The notes below the pieces were generated by a model. That model searched no databases, was not told where the DNA came from, and worked only from the letters and a program-made list of their open reading frames with translations. This document shows, one piece after another, positions 5,258-8,063 of a stretch of 8,063 nt of DNA. This stretch comes from an uncultured Caulobacterales bacterium (GTDB lineage: Bacteria > Pseudomonadota > Alphaproteobacteria > Caulobacterales > Caulobacteraceae): NCBI GenBank assembly GCA_903889785.1, contig CAISYT010000149.1, positions 1 through 8,063 on the forward strand. The letters run 5' to 3'. How positions within the stretch are numbered: position 1 is the first letter of the stretch; every line of letters starts with the position of its first letter. The position numbers and the translations under genes were made by a program.

Positions 5258-6421
5258 ATGCCTCAAGATGTAAGTCCGTTGAAATCAACGCTGCTCACCG
5301 CGGCGCACCGCGCGCTTGGCGCGGCCATGGGGCCGTTCGCCGGCTATGACATGCCAATCCACTATGCCGACGGCGTGCTGAAAGAGACGCTGTGGACGCG
5401 CCAATCCTGTGGCCTGTTCGACGTCTCGCACATGGGCACGGCGCTGGTGATGGTCGGCAAGGCGAGTGGCGACGATCAGGCTGACCACCGCGCGGTGAGC
5501 GCCATGATCGAGCCGCTGATCTGTGGCGATATCGCGGCGCTCAAGCCCGGCAAGCTGCGCTACAGCCTCCTGCTCAATGACGGCGGCGGCATCGACGATG
5601 ACCTGATCGTTGGCCGCGTCCCCGATTCACCCGGCGTGCTCTATGTGGTGGTCAACGCCGGCAACAAGGACGCCGACTTCGCCCGCATCGGCGACGCAGT
5701 CGCCGCCAAGGGGGGCCAGTTCAAGCCATTCCAAGACTGGGCCCTGCTGGCTCTGCAGGGTCCCAAGGCCGTTCAGGTATTGAGCGGCATCGTACCTGGG
5801 GTGGAACACCTCGGCTTTATGGAGACCGGTCGGTTCACGACCGACGAGGGCATACTGATCATCTCCCGCTGCGGCTACACCGGCGAGGACGGGTTAGAGA
5901 TCCTGGCTTGGCCGACCCTGGCCAAGCCGCTCTGGGATCGGCTGCTGGCCAACGAATCGGTCAAGCCGATCGGCTTGGGCGCGAGGGACGCCCTGCGGCT
6001 GGAAGCCGGTTTGCCGCTGCACGGCCACGACATTGATGGCGATATTTCGCCGGTAGAAGCGGACCTCGCCTTCGCCCTCTCACCTCGCCGGCGCAAGGCT
6101 GGCGATTTCCCGGGCGCGGCGGTGATCCTTAACCAGCTAGACCAGGGCCCGCCCCGAATTCGCGTTGGTCTGCGGGTGGACGGCGCTCCAGCCCGAGAGG
6201 GCGCGGTCATCCTTGGCCCCGACGGCAGCAATATCGGCGTTGTCAGCAGCGGTGCCTACTCGCCCACCCTGCGCCGGCCCATCGCCATGGGCCTTGTGCC
6301 GCCCCATTTCGCCGAGCCCGAGACCCAGCTGGGCGTGATCGTGCGTGAGCGGGTCCAGACCGCCCTCGTCACCACCCTGCCCTTCGTGCCGCACACCTAT
6401 GTGCGCAAACCCATCGCCTGA
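5258..6421 (+). CDS. gcvT: Glycine cleavage system T protein (aminomethyltransferase)
   Basis: GcvT takes the aminomethyl group from lipoyl-GcvH, transfers the carbon to tetrahydrofolate to give 5,10-methylene-THF, and releases ammonia. The 387-residue product shows the N-terminal AAHRALGAAMGPFAGYDMP, LFDVSHMG, the active-site stretch GGGIDDDLIV with the catalytic aspartate aligning at about D114, SRCGYTGEDGLEI, GARDALRLEAGLPLHGHDI, and the C-terminal GVVSSGAYSPTLRRPIAMG with the end VPHTYVRKPIA. Start choice is open: ATG 5258 has GGAA nine bases upstream and gives MPQDVSPLKS before the conserved domain; ATG 5231 is in frame, adds nine residues (MRRRAEPFA), but has a hairpin instead of an SD. 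The reading frame stays open upstream into the riboswitch, which is incidental. First gene of gcvT-gcvH-gcvPA, controlled by the glycine riboswitch. Confidence 0.95.
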   Translation: MPQDVSPLKSTLLTAAHRALGAAMGPFAGYDMPIHYADGVLKETLWTRQSCGLFDVSHMGTALVMVGKASGDDQADHRAVSAMIEPLICGDIAALKPGKLRYSLLLNDGGGIDDDLIVGRVPDSPGVLYVVVNAGNKDADFARIGDAVAAKGGQFKPFQDWALLALQGPKAVQVLSGIVPGVEHLGFMETGRFTTDEGILIISRCGYTGEDGLEILAWPTLAKPLWDRLLANESVKPIGLGARDALRLEAGLPLHGHDIDGDISPVEADLAFALSPRRRKAGDFPGAAVILNQLDQGPPRIRVGLRVDGAPAREGAVILGPDGSNIGVVSSGAYSPTLRRPIAMGLVPPHFAEPETQLGVIVRERVQTALVTTLPFVPHTYVRKPIA

Positions 6422-6446
6422 CCCCAACCCGACTCAAGTCCAAATC

Positions 6447-6450
6447 GGAG
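6447..6450 (+). promoter_or_regulatory. Shine-Dalgarno site of gcvH
   Basis: GGAG ends six bases before the ATG at 6457, the clearest ribosome binding site in the window. It fits GcvH being needed in high amount as the mobile carrier of the complex. Confidence 0.75.
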
Positions 6451-6456
6451 ACTGAA

Positions 6457-6822
6457 ATGCACTTCACCAAGGACCATGAATGGGTCGAACTGAACGGCGA
6501 TATCGCCACGGTCGGGATCAGCGCCTACGCCGCCGAACAGCTGGGCGATGTGGTGTTCGTTGAACTGCCGGCAGTGGGCAAGACGCTGGCGGCGGGCGAA
6601 AGCCTCGCTGTGGTCGAGAGCGTCAAGGCCGCGTCAGATGTTTATTCGCCGATCGCCGGCACCGTAACCGAGGTCAACACCGTGACCGTCGAGGAACCTG
6701 ACCAGATCAACGCCCGGCCCGAAACCACCGGCTGGCTTGCCAAGCTGAAGGTTGCCGATCCCGCCGCTGTTGAAGCACTGATGGACCGCGACGCCTACGA
6801 AGCCTTCCTGGGCAAACTATAA
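6457..6822 (+). CDS. gcvH: Glycine cleavage system H protein (lipoyl carrier)
   Basis: GcvH carries the aminomethyl intermediate from GcvP to GcvT on a lipoyl-lysine and is reoxidised by dihydrolipoamide dehydrogenase. The 121-residue length is near the usual 125-130. Diagnostic segments: FTKDHEWVELNGDIATVGIS at the start, AAEQLGDVVFVELPAVG, the lipoylation hairpin ESLAVVESVKAASDVYSPI with the modified lysine K57, and the C-terminal ETTGWLAKLKV. It follows gcvT by 35 bases, with a strong SD, and is followed one base later by gcvPA. No anomaly seen; a lipoyl ligase or synthase gene is not in the window. Confidence 0.98.
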   Translation: MHFTKDHEWVELNGDIATVGISAYAAEQLGDVVFVELPAVGKTLAAGESLAVVESVKAASDVYSPIAGTVTEVNTVTVEEPDQINARPETTGWLAKLKVADPAAVEALMDRDAYEAFLGKL

Positions 6823-6823
6823 T

Positions 6824-8056
6824 ATGCGCTACCTGCCCCTGACCGACCAAGATCGAGCCCAGATGCTGGGCGTGATCGGCGCCGCGGACATCGATGCCCT
6901 GTTCTGCGACGCGCCGCGTGAGGCCCTGCTCGACGGCCTAGTCGACCTGCCGCGACATGCGGGTGAACTGGAGGTGCGACGTGCCCTGGAAGGTCTGGCG
7001 GCGCGCAATCGCCCGGCTGGCGCAGGGCCGTTTTTTTGCGGCGCAGGGGCCTACCGCCACCACATTCCGTCCAGCGTCGATCACCTGATCCAACGCTCGG
7101 AATTCCTGACCAGCTACACGCCCTACCAGCCGGAAATCAGCCAGGGAACTCTTCAGGCCCTGTATGAATTCCAAACCCAGGTCTGCGGCCTCACCGGCAT
7201 GGATGTGGCCAATGCATCGCTCTACGACGGCTCAAACGCAGCGGCGGAAGGCGTCATGATGGCGGCGCGGATTACCGGCCGGCACAAGGCCGTGCTATCA
7301 GGCGGGCTGCATCCGCACTATGCCCAGACAATACAGACCCTGGCCAAGGCGGCGGGGATCGAGGTGTTTGCACAGCCTCTCGCCTTCGACGCGGAAAGTG
7401 CGGTCGCCGACGCGATCGATGGCGAAACCGCCTGCGTCGTCGTGCAGACGCCCAACATTTTCGGGACCGCAACCGACATCACCGCCATAGCCGAGGCGGC
7501 GCACGCTGCCGGTGCCCTGCTCATCTGCGTCACCACCGAGGTGCTTTCCCTGGCCTTGCTTAAATCGCCGGGCGAAATGGGGGCCGACATTGTCGCTGCT
7601 GAGGGGGCATCCCTGGCCGGGCCGCTGAACTTTGGTGGGCCCTACCTGGGCCTGTTCGCCGCCAACCAGACGTTCCTGCGGCAGATGCCTGGGCGGCTTT
7701 GCGGGCAGACCGTCGATGCCGATGGAAAGCGCGGCTTTGTGCTCACCCTCTCGACGCGCGAACAGCATATTCGCCGCGAGAAGGCGACATCGAATGTCTG
7801 TACCAACAGCGGTCTGGTCGCCCTGGCCTTCACGATGCACCTCACCTTGCTCGGCCAGACCGGCCTGCATGACCTGGCCGCCCTCAATCACGCCAAGGCG
7901 AGACGGCTGGCACGCGCGATGGCGGCCGCGTTGGAGCAATTCCAGACCGCGCGCACCTACTACGCCAAGTACCGCGACACCTCGGTGCGCATCGAAGCGA
8001 TCCAGAAGAAGATGACGCCGCCTGCAGCCGAAGGCGCGGGCAGCGGCGGCAACTGA
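6824..8056 (+). CDS. gcvPA: Glycine dehydrogenase (decarboxylating) subunit 1, aberrant C-terminus
   Basis: N-terminal half of the split P-protein, which with GcvPB decarboxylates glycine and loads GcvH. The PLP lysine lies in GcvPB, so its absence here is expected. Family signs run from MRYLPLTDQDRAQML through FFCGAGAYRHHIPSSVDHL (70-88), FLTSYTPYQPEISQGTLQ (94-111), NASLYDGSNAAAEG (130-143), PNIFGT and GGPYLGLFAA, to REQHIRREKATSNVCTNSG (312-330) and LAALNHAKARRLARAM (351-366). From about residue 368 the expected C-terminal domain (usually about 75 more residues, with a FNEF-type strand) is absent. A 40-residue charged, helix-like tail with a Gly/Ser-rich end, EAIQKKMTPP then GAGSGGN, takes its place. 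Total 410 residues against about 445 usual. Neither other forward frame restores the family end. As written it is probably non-functional, or the join is an assembly chimera. One base follows the gcvH stop before its ATG. Confidence 0.88.
   Translation: MRYLPLTDQDRAQMLGVIGAADIDALFCDAPREALLDGLVDLPRHAGELEVRRALEGLAARNRPAGAGPFFCGAGAYRHHIPSSVDHLIQRSEFLTSYTPYQPEISQGTLQALYEFQTQVCGLTGMDVANASLYDGSNAAAEGVMMAARITGRHKAVLSGGLHPHYAQTIQTLAKAAGIEVFAQPLAFDAESAVADAIDGETACVVVQTPNIFGTATDITAIAEAAHAAGALLICVTTEVLSLALLKSPGEMGADIVAAEGASLAGPLNFGGPYLGLFAANQTFLRQMPGRLCGQTVDADGKRGFVLTLSTREQHIRREKATSNVCTNSGLVALAFTMHLTLLGQTGLHDLAALNHAKARRLARAMAAALEQFQTARTYYAKYRDTSVRIEAIQKKMTPPAAEGAGSGGN
7014..7037 (+). other. Short GC hairpin plus T7 tract inside gcvPA
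   Basis: CGGC (7014-7017) pairs with GCCG (7027-7030), with a possible extra T-G pair, and is followed directly by seven T (7031-7037). The tract encodes Phe70-Phe71 as TTT TTT followed by TGC. It looks like a small intrinsic terminator or a slippage site in the sense strand, but the stem is only 4-5 bp. Phe-Phe sits next to a conserved part of the family (FxGAG), so the residues themselves are normal; the codon choice is the unusual part in such GC-rich DNA. Confidence 0.25.
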
Positions 8057-8063
8057 TTGCGAC

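Noticed and set aside
7922..7929. NotI site GCGGCCGC exactly where gcvPA diverges, as a sign of a cloning join
   Set aside because: The same 8-mer also occurs at 605-612 and 1237-1244 inside intact genes, so in this base composition its presence is weak evidence of artificial ligation.
7298..7939. 213-codon minus-strand open frame opposite gcvPA
   Set aside because: It is the shadow of a recognised gene, with no motif, no credible start signal and no operon partner.
6824..8056. Simple frameshift as the cause of the missing gcvPA C-terminus
   Set aside because: Neither other forward frame after 7920 shows the family C-terminal strand or helix residues, so a single indel does not restore it.

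Overview
The window reads as the chromosome of a GC-rich alphaproteobacterium. The evidence is the minus-strand order ispH-thrB-rnhA, an APH-fold homoserine kinase, a split glycine decarboxylase P-protein (gcvPA type), and protein sequences that look Caulobacterales-like. Class-level placement is fairly safe; order-level placement is my inference. Nothing in the window looks like a mobile element, CRISPR array, tRNA or rRNA.

Layout. Positions 1-2201, minus strand: a tightly packed operon ispH > thrB > rnhA with a 1-nt and a 4-nt overlap; rnhA runs off the left edge. Positions 2202-2365: a 164-nt divergent intergenic region with a GC hairpin next to the ispH start, a perfect 9-bp dyad and a plausible sigma70-type promoter facing right. 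Positions 2366-4848, plus strand: an unrecognised exported protein whose stop overlaps the start of argS (arginyl-tRNA synthetase). Positions 4849-5257: a 409-nt stretch with no gene, filled mostly by a tandem glycine riboswitch. Positions 5258-8056, plus strand: gcvT, gcvH and gcvPA of the glycine cleavage system, in that order.

How the parts work together. The riboswitch senses glycine and should switch on the cleavage operon behind it. GcvP decarboxylates glycine and passes an aminomethyl group to the lipoyl arm of GcvH; GcvT moves the carbon to tetrahydrofolate and releases ammonia. gcvPB, needed to complete the P-protein, would be expected just past the right edge. The minus-strand genes are housekeeping: isoprenoid precursor synthesis, threonine synthesis and RNA:DNA hybrid removal.

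The points most worth a second look are: (1) the second riboswitch aptamer carries a greatly enlarged P3b arm (107 nt against 9 nt in aptamer 1); (2) gcvPA loses its family C-terminus near residue 368 and ends in an unrelated-looking 40-residue tail, which is either a real rearrangement or a chimeric join; (3) a secreted protein is translationally coupled to argS. I found no convincing evidence of a wholly new system.
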